From positions 842,696-906,695 of the forward strand of contig PDUO01000014.1 in the NCBI GenBank assembly GCA_003008705.1: DNA of 64,000 bases, read 5' to 3'. The DNA is from Pezicula radicicola. Lineage: Eukaryota > Ascomycota > Leotiomycetes > Helotiales > Dermateaceae. Shown piece after piece: positions 24,236-36,073 of this stretch. The notes beneath the pieces were generated by a model. That model was not told where the DNA came from and did not search any database. It saw only the letters and a list, made by a program, of their open reading frames with translations. How positions within the stretch are numbered: position 1 is the first letter of the stretch; each line of letters starts with the position of its first letter. Position numbers and translations under genes: made by a program.

Positions 24236-27200
24236 ATGAATCGACCCGGTGGTTCAAGCAGCGTTACCATACCGCCTAGACGCCATACGCGGCCTCAGCC
24301 AGAGACTCCTTCTCACACCACCCAGCATGAAACCCCAGGTGCTGGAAGTCAAACCAAGTTGGGTAGTTGGAACCCATTGAGAAGAATTTTCGCTTCATCT
24401 CCATCGAAGCACCGTGATGGCATGGAAACTGAGGCTGTACACCGCGAAGTGGATGAACCAGAAACTTCAGGGAACGATGGCGACGATGTGAACACGAATA
24501 ATTATTCGCAAGAGGGTACTGAAATCCAGTATGTATACGGGCATGATAATTCTGCCACGGAGGAGGAAGAGTTCGCAGCGCCTCATAATGCTCCAGCAAA
24601 CCATCCAGTGTATCAGCGACATCCAACAAACCAACAGCTGTCGCCGGCGGAGTTGAAGCGTAGGAGAGAGGAAGTTGCTGCTGCTGTCGATGCAAGTAGT
24701 AGAGCACGTCTGGCCGAGGAAGGAAAGCAAAAACTTGGGGCTCGAATGGAGGCTCGAAAACACTTGAATTTCAGACCGGAAATCACACCACAAGACCAAG
24801 AATATCAAGATTATCGTGCCTGGATCAGAAGGACATTGTGCACAACGAAGAAAACTTATGCCCAAATCATGGATGAAGTGGCAGAAAAGGATCAGCAATT
24901 GCTTCTTTTGCCAAACTTGGATAATGTTGAAATAGCCAAGATCCAGAAAAAGCACACTGAACTGTACAAGGCCGCATTCCAATCAAATTTCCGTGGGGAA
25001 AAGGACAACATCTTTACCAAATTTACAATGCTCAAATTTGGCCTTCCTATCGAGCCATTGACTAACAGAAACTTTGATGCCCTCACGTTAAATAGCAAGG
25101 CAGATGATGGTATGAGCGAAGATGTCGACGATCCACCGGAGGATGATAAAAGCTTTCTTGGGTCCCAGAGAATCCTCTATGCCGAGAAACCGCTGGAATT
25201 TTTAGATGGCTACGACCAACGGAGCTTTGGGTATCCTATGATGAGAAGTAAGTTATCACTATATGCCAATATTCTCGAAACGAACTGATTTTGTTAGGAC
25301 CCAAGATGCGGGGAGGTGCTGGCTCACTTGAAGAACTCCATACAGCACACTTATGTGGAGGTACTGATTCTCCTGATGACCATCAAACGACACATCTTCG
25401 TGGTGGAGCAGGCAGCTTTTTTGAACTTAAGGCAACGAAAGACAAAGGCCTCTTATACGGGTTTAACGGCATAGTTGAATTTCCCATCAATGGAATACAG
25501 TTTGGTCGTCAAGCATTAAGGCTTCTTGGTCTAGACCCGGGAGTTATTCAAGATTCGGGCACAACGAGCAATGGCAAGTGGGAGTTCTTGTTCGAAACCG
25601 TCTACACCACGGAGACTGTCATGGGAGGTAGGGAGGCTATACAGTGGTTAGCGCAGAGGAAAGTCACCTCTGATGACGACCTTAGGGCGCTTTTCCGAGA
25701 TGAGCGGCACGTTCGTGCTGCGTTAGGTGGGGACACAGAACATTACGAAGGCAAGAATGGTACATTGGCATTATTCGTTCACACGCGTGATTCATCACTC
25801 GACGAGTCATCTATCTACTCCAAGTCCACCAGGAAGTCGCCCGCATTTGGAGATGCACCAGTGTACACCCTCGAGCCTATTTCGCGCGAGCAGAATATAA
25901 TCTATCTGTACCGGGAAGACGATGAAGGCCGATCTTGGGCTTATTGGAAGCTCGCGAAGGATCTCAATGCTGATCATGGGATCAATCAAGTCCAAGTCGG
26001 ATTTCAACGCGCAGCGCGCATTCTTTTTGAGGACAAGTCACCATATGGGGAAGTATGGGTTAATGGCATCAACATTGGATTCGGAGGAATGGCAGCCACC
26101 CAAGACCTTTGGGACGCTGCCAAGGCAGCACTGAAGAAGAAGAAGAAGAGATCAGGTGACTTGAGACCTGTTATCTTTGAGGTTGAGGTCCGTCCCCCAA
26201 CGGCGTACAAGTATTCTGACGGCGTAATTGGTCTAAATGTGCTGGGTGAAACCCACTGGGGTGCGTATACTGATAGTCGTGAGGTACCGACCCCAAAAGT
26301 AGCCCTGCAACAGGAATATGAGGAGCTGAAAAGTCTCGCCGGAATCTGCTTTGGATATGGTGAAATCCCCGACATGATTCGTGTCTGGCCATCGTTTCAA
26401 GACCGAACCACACGTAGCGAGCACTCTTTCACCATTAATCTCAAAAGTATTTCTAAACCAGACCAGTGGCGAGGTTTGGCACAACTCAGCCAGAGGGCAT
26501 TGGGAACAAAGGATAAAATGAGAAATCCTGGAGAGTTGTTCTGTGTTCAGATGCGACCGGAGTACAAAAGCTTCACTGTCAAGGATCCAATTCAGAAGAA
26601 AGATTTTACTTGGATCCCGGGAGAAGTTCACAACAAGAGAAAGAGCAAGGGGGCCAACTCTCCATTCTTAGCCTCCTCCAAGACTCCCTGTGGCTCATCA
26701 TTGCAGGTTCAACCCGAGGATGACTTTATGGATGCGCTTGAGCACTTTTTATACGAGAAATTCGACCCCAGTAAAGAAAGTGTGACTCTTGTGCAAGCTC
26801 AGCCTAAACTCAAATTCGTCATAACTCCAGACATCCAGCAGTCTGAGTGGCAGTTGTCAGTTTTCGATTGGCTCAAGAGCGATATTATACATGTAGCACG
26901 TAATAAGGGAGACGTATGGAGTAAGTCCATTCATTCATCCAGTGGTTATATATATGCTAACGCACGCGTTGTATAGCTGTTACCGATGGCCTCTGGGGCA
27001 GCGATTATCCGTCTCCACAGGCTATAGAAGACGAAGAACCGGATGATGTGGTAGAAAAATATGTGGAATTTAATGATGGTGAGGATGATGATAATCTAAA
27101 GGAATATGAGTATCCCGAAGCGCCTGAGAAGCCCTGTCCCGCCAACGATGCACTTAGAGAGTTCCAGAAAGAAGATCAGAAACAATTTAGGGGATCAGCT

Positions 27201-29764
27201 ACGCATGACGCTACGGAGAAAGACGATACACAGACAGGCTCTCGCCGCCCAAGGCGTTCAAGTCGCCCGCAACGAAATCCGCAGGACAGCGTTAATCCCC
27301 TCGCCCAAGATTTCGATGATGATGACCAGCCCGACACCCAGCCTATTCAAGAACCTCCGAGGCCGAGAATCAACAAGGAAAGATTTTTGAGCCAGCAAGC
27401 TGGCAAACCGAAGAATAGAGCTTGGAATGAATTCCAGAAAGCAGAACGCGCTTTGGATGATGCCCGTCAAAATGCCTATACCAACGAAGTATCCGTCGTT
27501 GAGCCAGGCCACTCCCTTAGTCTCGATGCTCCTATCTATGGCCAAGTCCGAGAAGTCGCTCTTAGTGTTGGTTCCTCAATGCCAACAGTATATCATCAAC
27601 ATATCACTCCAACAGAGCTTGCAAAGCTACAAGACGAGAACCAATTTCTTAGGAACAGCATTCTGAAGAAAATAACTTCGTGTCAAGTCTGTGATAAGAC
27701 CTGGCCGGCTCATTCCACGGATCCCAATTCTAATGTAGTAAACGATGATGAGAAAAATGATGAGGCAAAGAGAAAGCATTTTGAAGAACACTCGGAACAA
27801 CTTAAGAGTGCAGGCAGATGCCCTCTATGTGACAGCAAAGAGTGGCAGTTCATGAGTCAGGAGGAGAAGAAAAGTCACTTTGTGAGCCACGTCTACGAAT
27901 GGTCCACTTCACGAGAACACCAGTTGCGAGATGGCCTCAAGTGCCCTGTATGCCATGTGGAGCTGACCGCAAACAAATTCGATTCGCTTGAAGGGCTCAT
28001 TGAACACCTGGCGAAACACGTTCCTGGCCTGTACAAGTACTGTCACAAGTGTGGCATATACACTTGGAGAATGTTACCGCATGAAAGGAGCCATCATACC
28101 GCCGTATGTATAAAACAGCCCGAAAGGTTACCAGTACTTGAGAATGAAGCACAGCATATGGCTACTGATGGATTGACGCTGGGGTCCAGACGAGCCGTAC
28201 GGGACCCTCACTTCTGCGGATTTTGTGGAACTGACTTGGCATTTCGAACTCAAAATGATGAATTGGAACACAGAAAAGATTGCCGAGGTGGAAAGCCGGG
28301 GCACCTGAGCACTGAACAAGATTTCTGCAAGATATGTGGGCTCGAGGTGCTAGGTTTCCCAAAGCATGCGCGTGAGGAGCACATATCACAGTGTAAGACT
28401 CCAGGTGGGGCAAACAATAGCTTCTGCAGATTGTGTGGAAAGGATATGCACCAGTGCCTCGAAGGAACAATTGAATACGATCCTCACCAACACAATTGCC
28501 GATATGTACAACCTCCGAACATGGATGAAGATGGTAAGTGAAAGCTGACTGCTGCATTCAAAATCAAATACTGACAAGTCCCTCAATAGAGCTGCAAAGA
28601 CAGAAAGAACTTCTGCAGGAGGAGCGTCTTAAAGTGCAACGTAGCGCGGAACACAACTCAAAGGTGTCGCATGAATTTCTCCAACAGAAGCAGATTTTTG
28701 AGACTGGCAAGGCGATGTTCATGAAGGAAAAGTTACAATATAGAAAAAACGAGCCCCTTACACGAGGCTGGTCTGTTCCGGCGAAGTGTCCAGTCAAAGG
28801 CTGCCCTGATGGACAGTTACCTGCCGACAAGAAAGACGTTATTAATCACCTTTACTTCCATTATCACGACGCGACGCAAGCTAGGGGTTCTATATCTAGT
28901 GGCGCAATAGCAAAAAGCACGACGGCCTTAACAAGCGGCTCATCGTCAACGGGGTCCTGGCCCAATCAAAAGCAATGTCTTGACAGCACCACCCAATTTC
29001 TCAACACTAGCAAGGACTTCATTAGCCAATACAGCAGAGAAGCTTCCCTATCTATTGATGATATTATCCGTGATGCTGGGATCATAAATGTGGATTCTGA
29101 CGCAGCCTCTACCCGGGCTGCTACTCCTAGAGGCGATAGACCAATACTGACGCGCGCACAAAGAGCATCATCCCCAGTAAAGAAATCGCCCGCGAAGAGA
29201 TCAACTTCTGCAGTTACACCTGCCAAGCCACCAACTAAGACCCCAACTCGCGGCGCTGCATCATCCAGCTTCGCACTCGAGGATGTTTCAAAAGGAAATA
29301 CCTCAACTAGGAAGCGTAAAGCACCATCAGAACCTATAGGCACAACTGAAGAGAGCTCTTCTACACTCGAAGACTATGAGCCTCCATTGTCACCAGCTAA
29401 ACGTGCTCGTCTTACTGATACATCATTCCATCCCGTTGACGAAGATGAAGATGAAGATATTGACGAGAAAACGAGTCCAAGGAAGAGAGCTGCTACTGCT
29501 AAAGGAAGACCGAAGAAAGCTGAGAGTGTAAGAAGTGTTTCTGCTACCCCTGCACCTATAACGACGAGGACAAGAGGTGCAAGAAGTGTCAGTGCTACGC
29601 CTAGTTTGCTATCTACTGCTGGAACTTGTACTTCGGCCGTGAACAAGAGAGCTACTAGAGGCCATACTCCTACTGTTCAGGAAGAGGAGGACGAGGAGCA
29701 GGAGGGGATTCCGCCTGTTAGCGTTAGGAAGACCAGGAGCCCGAGAAAGAAGGGTATAAACTGA
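24236..29764 (+). CDS. Large protein of unknown function with serial CxxC/His modules
   Basis: I do not recognise this protein. Exons 24236-25247, 25298-26920, 26977-28533 and 28590-29764 join in frame to 1,788 residues; introns are 50-56 bp with GTAAGT-like donors. Residues 1-170 are polar and disordered-looking, with an Arg/Glu-rich helix near 140-180. Around 338-370 a short repeat (RGGAGS) occurs twice. Residues 375-870 look folded and contain repeated Trp/Gly-rich blocks. After a Pro/Asp-rich linker, about residues 1114-1480 carry eight Cys pairs, each followed by one or more His (for example CPLCDSKEW, CPVCHVEL, CHKCGIY, CGFCGTDL, CKICGLEV, CRLCGKDM), suggesting a chain of zinc-binding modules. 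A coiled-coil-like stretch (ELQRQKELLQEERLK) interrupts the series. The C-terminal 250 residues are basic, Ser/Thr/Pro-rich and acidic in patches, with an AT-hook-like GRPKKA and KKSPAKR, so nuclear or chromatin action is plausible but unproven. An in-frame ATG 24 bases upstream is an alternative start. Confidence 0.85.
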
Positions 29765-30715
29765 GCGTGCTCTTGTTAGTGGTTGGATATTGAGGTATTT
29801 ATTTTCTTTCGACGTTGTTTTATCAGAATATTCTTTTTGGTTTTCTTATGATACGCGGAGGTCGCGGTAGGTGAGATGGGGTGGACATGTGGTGGCAGGC
29901 CGAGGGAATGGATAATTTTTATCATTTACTGTGACTTGACTTCATTTTCATTTTGTTCAGGTTTTTCTTGTCATTCGGGGTTTTCGGTAATAATTATCTA
30001 TCACTATCCGTCCATCAATATCAATATCTCTTGTTGTGGTACTTAAGCTAGCAATGTTAAGTGACCAACCTATCTTGTGTGTCTTCAAGTGTCCTCACTT
30101 ATGTGCGTTATACCGACGAGTTTTACTATTCCGACTATTTCATAATCGCCAAATTAACCACCAATTGAGAGACTGATTTAACCAATTCGATGATCCTTGG
30201 GCGAAATGGCGTCCATTTATTAACATGCCAATCTAGTTGCTTTGGTCTGACTTAAATCCCCTTTTAATTGGTTTCTAGCTGGTTAAAATTTATGTTAAAC
30301 TGAATGGTTATTTGGGAGCAACATGTAGGGAGGCAAAGGTGTTGTATTCTATAAAGAACTAAGTGTTCCAAAATAGGCCTATTCCTTAGTCTGTTACTTT
30401 CCACGAACACAGATTCCACACCTCGAGGATTTCGCCTCTAAATATGGTATGTATTGGCTCAAACGTTTGGAAAGTAACAGACTAGGGGATACATAGTAGC
30501 TAGATGACGGTCACATGACTATTCCTGTAATACACCTTGCAGTTCAACAAAACCAATGTGTCTTTTCTATCAAGGGGTAGATCCTAAAAAGGCATAGTAG
30601 TTCTGACTATGCTTGAATACAACAGTCACGTAACACTTAGAATAGAGAGGCTGTTAGTTAATAGTCATGTGACTAGCCCCCCCTCCTTAACCGGGAGCAT
30701 CTGACACTGTCTGTT
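29765..30715. other. Intergenic stretch with inverted repeats
   Basis: No gene. Two inverted-repeat structures lie here: arms 30381-30402/30469-30490 (listed) and a perfect 14-bp pair 30510-30523/30660-30673. Both are upstream of the HET-domain gene. Confidence 0.5.
30381..30490. repeat. Hairpin-forming inverted repeat upstream of the HET gene
   Basis: Arms of 22 bp at 30381-30402 and 30469-30490 match in 20 positions (core TAGTCTGTTACTTTCC), spanning 110 bp. It may be a very small foldback element. No clear target duplication was found. Confidence 0.6.
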
Positions 30716-32683
30716 ATGCATCTTAGAGCACCAAGAAGTCAGCTGCTTGTCAAGGAAACAATGTCTACAGATTCCTCTTCTACACCACAAGCCGTTGAAA
30801 AGACTTCTAGATTTTCTGCGCTTTTCTCACAACTGTATGGTGATATTTACGACACGTTGCAGCCAGAAAAACGGGAAATTCGTTTGATGACTCTGGTTTC
30901 CGGTGAAATAGATGAAGACATCAAAGTCACACTTTCGATTGTCTCCTTAGACGCCAAGCCTCAGTATGAAGCTCTATCGTATGTTTGGGGAGATCCAAAT
31001 ACCACCCGTGCCATTTCGCTGAACGGGCGTCCGTTTCGTATTACTAGGAACCTCGAGGAGGCTCTGAGACGTTTGCGCTATCCTCATACCCACCGTGTCT
31101 TTTGGGTGGATGCTATATGTATCAACCAGCAAAATATACGTGAACGCAACTCCCAGGTCGCTTTTATGGTCGATATTTATGGCGGGTGTCAATTATGTAC
31201 GGTCTGGTTAGGTGAAGAGGATTCCAGTACAGCGCAAGCAATGAATCTCATAAACTCGATGACAAGTGATCAACACTTCGAAAACTGGTCTTGCTTTTCC
31301 AACGAGTTTTTCACGTCGTTGAAAACCCATCGAAACTCAGCAAGGGACCTGGAAACCTTCTTTCGTTTGAATAGTGGAATCTTCGAGCCACTCCAAACCT
31401 TGTTTGAGAAGCCATGGTGGTCACGGATATGGACTGTACAAGAGCTTATTCTTCCTAAGCTCGCAGTGGTACAGTGCGGCCCTCATGAAATCAGCTGGCG
31501 TGCAATATTCCAAGCCTGGGGCTATCTCGACATTCATTTAGGTAGATGCTGTGAGGACATCCATGATAATTTTACCCTAGACGATAAGTGCGCATTGGAT
31601 CAATTTGATGACTCAGTTCGGTCTCTGGTAATTTCATGGGAATACCAATCCAAGGGCCAACCATCGGACATGATTGAGGTCGTTGCAAGGTATCGTAGAC
31701 GGAATACGAGTGAGCCTCGGGACAAGATATATGGACTTCTCAGTCTCTGTAGTTCTGTTGTCAGACAAAACCTTCCAGTGGACTACAGTTGCGACTTAAT
31801 GGAGTGCTATGCCTGGCCTACAATACATGATATTCAAAACTCACACACATTAAGAGCGCTAGGATTCGCGGTTCAAGATAAGACAATTCTTCATCTCCCC
31901 TCCTGGGTCGCAGATTGGTCTGCATGGTCATACGAGGCAGAGGCACAACTAGACCGTTTTGATGACTATGACTTGTTCGATGCGGCAAAGGGAACCAAGA
32001 TATATTTCTCGAGAAGTTCGCATACGCTTTCACTCAGAGGAATACTTAGAGATACTATTAGTACTGTAGGGAATTCTGCAGACCTTGCAGATGGAACCGC
32101 AAATTGGTCAACACTAAAGAGCTGGGAATCTTTACTTCAAGCAGCCGAAAATCAGACTCCAAAGAGTGATGAAAACTCTGACGCGATCCAACCATTCCTA
32201 AGGACAATAATGTTTGATACCTTTAGTCCATTTCAACCAGGCAAAGAGGATCCTACCTCGATTGAGCCACCCACTAGAGCTCAATCCCAAGACTATGAGG
32301 TTTGCAAGCAGTGGTGGTCACTAGCTATCAAGTATGATACCTTTCAACCGCACCTCACAATGGAGCCTGGACCCGAAGCAACGTCTATGGATAATTTCAG
32401 CCGACATTTAGATGTGACCCTCGCATATCAACGTTTCTTCGTCACAGAAGCAGGGGCTATCGGACTTGGACCCACTAGTACTAGAGAGGGCGATGAAATT
32501 TGGATAGTATGTGGAGGCAAAATGCCCCTAATTTTGAGACCTTCGGAAGAGAAACTTGCTTCGTGGGAATTCCCTTCTCTTAGGTCTTGTCACACTCTTG
32601 TGGGTAATTGTTATGTCGACGGAATCATGAATGGGGAAGCAGCAGATGATCTGGATAAATCTGTTCTGGTACATATTGTATAA
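30716..32683 (+). CDS. HET-domain (heterokaryon incompatibility) protein
   Basis: Single-exon gene of 655 residues. The HET domain (PF06985) begins about residue 84 with YEALSYVWGDP, followed by LEEALRRLRY, VFWVDAICINQQNIRERNSQV, and the downstream CTVWLGEE; MVDIYGGC replaces the usual M..IY..A. The later part has RIWTVQELILP and RYRRRNTSEPRDKIYGLLSL, both usual in HET proteins of this size, and a C-terminal segment with GDEIWIVCGGKMPLILRP. HET-domain proteins act in the cytosol in non-self recognition and can trigger cell death; the fungal family is large and most members have no known role. The start may instead be the ATG at 30761 (MSTDSSS), 15 codons later. No STAND NTPase or repeat domain is attached. 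The gene stands alone and is flanked by small inverted-repeat elements on both sides. Confidence 0.93.
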   Translation: MHLRAPRSQLLVKETMSTDSSSTPQAVEKTSRFSALFSQLYGDIYDTLQPEKREIRLMTLVSGEIDEDIKVTLSIVSLDAKPQYEALSYVWGDPNTTRAISLNGRPFRITRNLEEALRRLRYPHTHRVFWVDAICINQQNIRERNSQVAFMVDIYGGCQLCTVWLGEEDSSTAQAMNLINSMTSDQHFENWSCFSNEFFTSLKTHRNSARDLETFFRLNSGIFEPLQTLFEKPWWSRIWTVQELILPKLAVVQCGPHEISWRAIFQAWGYLDIHLGRCCEDIHDNFTLDDKCALDQFDDSVRSLVISWEYQSKGQPSDMIEVVARYRRRNTSEPRDKIYGLLSLCSSVVRQNLPVDYSCDLMECYAWPTIHDIQNSHTLRALGFAVQDKTILHLPSWVADWSAWSYEAEAQLDRFDDYDLFDAAKGTKIYFSRSSHTLSLRGILRDTISTVGNSADLADGTANWSTLKSWESLLQAAENQTPKSDENSDAIQPFLRTIMFDTFSPFQPGKEDPTSIEPPTRAQSQDYEVCKQWWSLAIKYDTFQPHLTMEPGPEATSMDNFSRHLDVTLAYQRFFVTEAGAIGLGPTSTREGDEIWIVCGGKMPLILRPSEEKLASWEFPSLRSCHTLVGNCYVDGIMNGEAADDLDKSVLVHIV

Positions 32684-32984
32684 TCTAAGTCTATAAATTT
32701 ATCGTTAAAATGCCTTTATCCTAACCTTTAAGAAAAGTATAATTTAAGCGACGTATAACTTAGTAGAGAACCTACATATTTCTAACTATCCCGTTACTAG
32801 GGTAATCCAACAAGATTATGACTTGCTTAATTAATAAGACTAAATTTAACTATATTTGTGCACATCACCTAGCACGATGACTGTAACACTTGTTAAGAAA
32901 GAGCTGAATTCAGGCGTGCTATTCCCAATTAGGTTAGTGTGGCTTTTGGACGTTAAAACCAGCTTCGATTCGTAGAACTAGATA

Positions 32985-33147
32985 CCGTACGAATTGGTTT
33001 ATAAGAGATCATTTTCATTGGGGCAACTTAGTTACCTAGATTAAGTGAGTTACCTAGATTAAGTCAGTTACCTACATCAAGTTAGTTACCCAAATCATCT
33101 GAATAGACATCCATTCAAAATGATCTCTTGTAAACCAATTCGTACGG
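32985..33147. mobile_element. MITE-like element with 31-bp inverted ends and tandem-repeat core
   Basis: The ends at 32985-33015 and 33117-33147 are reverse complements in 30 of 31 positions (starting CCGTACGAATTGGTTTA). The 163-bp unit encloses four copies of an 18-bp repeat. No obvious target-site duplication is visible, so superfamily is unknown. Confidence 0.75.
33030..33101. repeat. Four tandem copies of an 18-bp unit
   Basis: Units start at 33030, 33048, 33066 and 33084; the first two read AGTTACCTAGATTAAGTS (S = G or C), the third differs at a few positions and the fourth is diverged in its second half. They fill the centre of the inverted-repeat element. Confidence 0.85.
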
Positions 33148-34485
33148 CAACCTCAATTGCACCTACGTCTCCACTTGTTGTTAACGTTTCACTCCTCTTT
33201 TCTCTTGTTTTCAGAAAGCTATCTAGATTCTAGATCGAGTCATTCACTTGATCTATCCTTAAATCCGACGATCTATAGCACTAAGCGATTTACGACCTTA
33301 GCAACAAAAAAAGCTTTTTGCTTCTTAGAAGGAGGTACAACAGAGAAGAAGTCTTATTATATGTGCGAGGGGTAGGTATTAGGCGAAAAATTAGACTTTC
33401 TTAGTAAGTCTTAGGCTAATCTTAGTGTAAGAAGTTTCCTAGTTAGGAAGTTATATAATATTTATTACCCATATAATCTGCACCGAATCTGAACCTCTCC
33501 GAAGTCCATTCCGTCTTTGGACCGGAGCTGTCGCTGCTCTAACCTGAGCCGAGCACTGAGCCTTGAGTCCGCTAATGAGTGAGCTGGGTTATGCTCAGGG
33601 GGCCTAGCTCCCTAGAGGATCGGTTATAGTTTTTATTCCATCTAATTTAAATGTTGCCAATGCCTATTAATACGGAATACAGCCACCTTTTTGATCTGTT
33701 AATTTATTGGTGGTATCCGTTCTCGCTCTCCCTGTTAGACTTACAAGGATCTCTGCTAGAACTGATTTTGGATCCTATTTAGCGTAGTCTTACGTGACTA
33801 GTAATTCAGCCTTATAATTCAACCTCATCGTTTATGCATTCAATTTTACTAAGCACTTATTCAACTTTGAAAACACAAGAACTCGCGCTTAAAGACCGGC
33901 ACTATAAATCCTTGAGTTTGTCAACGTCTGGTGTCAATCTAGACAAGGTACCGTGCACCATCAGGCACCACCGGCATGACTCCATAAGGCTATATCAAAG
34001 TCTATAATAGCTGGTGTTCTCCTGGGGTCCACGCAGATACAAAAGTATGTCCGGAGCGCATTATACACAGGTTCTGTGCCAGGCGCCGAGACCGTGCAAG
34101 CAAGACGTGACAGAGCATCTCAGTGCAGAGTCCTATGATCCACATATGAATCAGCCTTGGAATTGCGAAAACCCCTAGTATCAAAATCTAACAAAAGATT
34201 AGCAACCCTCTAAAGCAAGAGACAGCAAAATAGATTCAAAATATCTAATGACCTGAATAAGCACATATGTAAGACAATAGAGTCTACGCTTTAGAACTAA
34301 AGAAGGAAAACTCTTCTTCCGATTCTCATAAGTCATACTCATACAAGAGAGAAAACAGCTTCCAGAATTCGAGAAGATATATGACCAAGGCCAACAGAAT
34401 GTTTAATCTCATTAGAACTAATATTCAACAGAACGGCTTAACGACGCTAAATTCAACCCGATGGTATAATCGCTCAAAGGATCTA

Positions 34486-35517
34486 TCAAAGGCGCGCAGC
34501 AACAGAAAGCCCATACCCAATACTCCGATATTGTTTCGTGATATTTTCCTCGCGATCCTCCAGCCTTGCCAAAACAATCTCTGCCAATTCCTCATATGTT
34601 CTCGAGAGGATAGCCTGCTCGAACCCAGGGGGATATACGCCCGCGATACCCCAGTCAATGAGCCATACCTTGCCTTGGGTATCGAGAATGAGATTTCGTG
34701 ATGCAATATCCTGATGAGTAAGAACCAGCCTATCGAATTTGAACCTTGTTGAATCTGACGGCAGTTGCTGATATTGTATACAAATGTCAATTTTGTGGTT
34801 ATACCAGTTTTCAAGGTCTTGTATAGTCGCAAAGGGGCCAGCGCCATCTTCTGTAAACCAGGGACCCTCGAATTTCTCGTCTGAAGTAGCTCCAATGGGT
34901 CCTGGTGGGAGCTCGAAGGATATTGATTGCATGTTGTTGGCGATGGTGACAACTTGACTTATTATGGATTCTCGTTGACTCAAATCTAGATTATCCCAAC
35001 ACTCTTCGACCGTGGGTCCTGAGATATAATCCATAACGATAAAGAAACCCTTTACCTTGTGTCTCCCACCGATGGCGGGGATGTCGGCGGTGAAGGTGCG
35101 ATGGACCTTGGGCACAGGTAAATACAGTGAATCGGCAGCGAAAATCATGTTTCGCGCCTCACTCGGAGATACACGTCTCCCCCCTTTAAAAACAAAGTAT
35201 TTGGAGAGGCGTACGATAGTGACTGCGCCGTATTGATGAAGTTTTGGGGCGGTGGATAACATGCTTGTTAGCTCTTGGTCGGATACTGAAGATAGTTCCC
35301 GCCGGTCCAGTGGAAATAAGATACTATCATCTCTTGCTTTGGGCTAAGTAGACTGGTCAATATACTGAAGTCGAGGTTTGACGGGTCTACCTACATCTCT
35401 AAAGGGCTTTCCAAACCCACCATCATTGGATGATTGGTGCACTGGAGGAGCTGCTTGTGGTTGAGTCCTAGTGGCACTATTTTTACCTGTCAAGTTCTTG
35501 GAGGACGACAAACCCAT
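34486..35517 (-). CDS. Aminoglycoside-phosphotransferase-like (APH/ChoK fold) kinase
   Basis: Protein of the APH phosphotransferase family (PF01636), abundant in filamentous fungi with mostly unknown small-molecule substrates. The kinase part runs from about residue 60 to the end: YFVFKGG lysine strand, SEARNMIFAADSLYLPVPKVHRTF, GFFIVMDYISGPTVEECWDNL hinge, the catalytic loop LTHQDIASRNLILD (Asp in HxD) and the metal-binding LIDWGIAGVYPPG. The C-terminal ISRTYEELAE-like region ends normally. I propose exons 35517-35395 and 35343-34486 (326 residues); the 51-bp intron GTAGGT...CTTAG is a multiple of three and contains the only in-frame stop. The upstream exon gives an N terminus MGLSSSKN, which fits the N-myristoylation consensus. 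Without it the first ATG is at 35262, which would cut into sequence (VSDQELTSMLSTAPK) that looks like the usual start of these proteins. Confidence 0.8.
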
Positions 35518-35821
35518 ATTTGGACATAAATAGATGAGTGCGATAATCTTTCCGTAGCCTGTCTGGATGATGTGAGCGTGATGTTGGTTCCTTGATCTTG
35601 GCTGCGTCATCACTTTAGCGCATTCCGCTTGACTAATTAACCTTAGACTTACTATTCCCAGCGGCAGGCCGGATGTGCTATTCGGATCTAAATTATAGTC
35701 AGATCAGTGGAAAATTTACCTGATCCATTCATATATCTTCCTCACTCCCTGGCCTCATTCCGTTCTTCTTCTTCGCCATTTCAAAAACAAATATGCTAAC
35801 GAAAACAGATACGATTTCACC

Positions 35822-36073
35822 ACCTCCGGCCGCGGTTGCACAGGCTGGATCTTGGACCAATTCCATCTCTTCGTCCAGCAAGGACTCCTCGCACCCGGCT
35901 ACGAAGCCGTGCTAGAAAACGCGGTGAGAAGAGAGTGGGTTAGAGGAAAAGCAGGATCTAGTGAGCGGGAGGTGACACGAGGATTTTATATGATGGATAC
36001 AAGGGGTGGGGGATGGAGTACTAGTGCGCAAAGGAGGGCTAGGGGTCCTAATGGACTTCCCAGACAGCGGTGA
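35822..36073 (+). pseudogene. Possible 3' fragment of a small conserved fungal protein
   Basis: Directly after a splice-acceptor-like sequence (TGCTAAC...AACAG ending about 35809) an open frame reads TTSGRGCTGWILDQFHLFVQ, then QGLLAPGYEAVLENAVRREWV, resembling the C-terminal half of small uncharacterised fungal proteins with a G-x-GC-x-x-W pattern. No matching upstream exon with a donor could be found in the preceding few hundred bases, so this looks truncated. I infer a relic; the family assignment is from memory and weak. Confidence 0.3.

Larger units (their letters stand above)
32684..34485. other. Repeat-rich intergenic stretch
   Basis: Holds a small inverted-repeat element (32985-33147). 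Around 33480-33610 a patch of higher GC sits between AT-rich DNA and may be part of an unidentified repeat. No gene is supported. Confidence 0.45.

Noticed and set aside
29868..29879. Match to the mariner end (CGGAGGTCGCGG)
   Set aside because: Only 12 bases match, no TA flank pair and no partner end nearby.
33480..33610. GC-richer patch, considered as a solo LTR or SINE
   Set aside because: No TG...CA ends, no target duplication and no second copy in the window.
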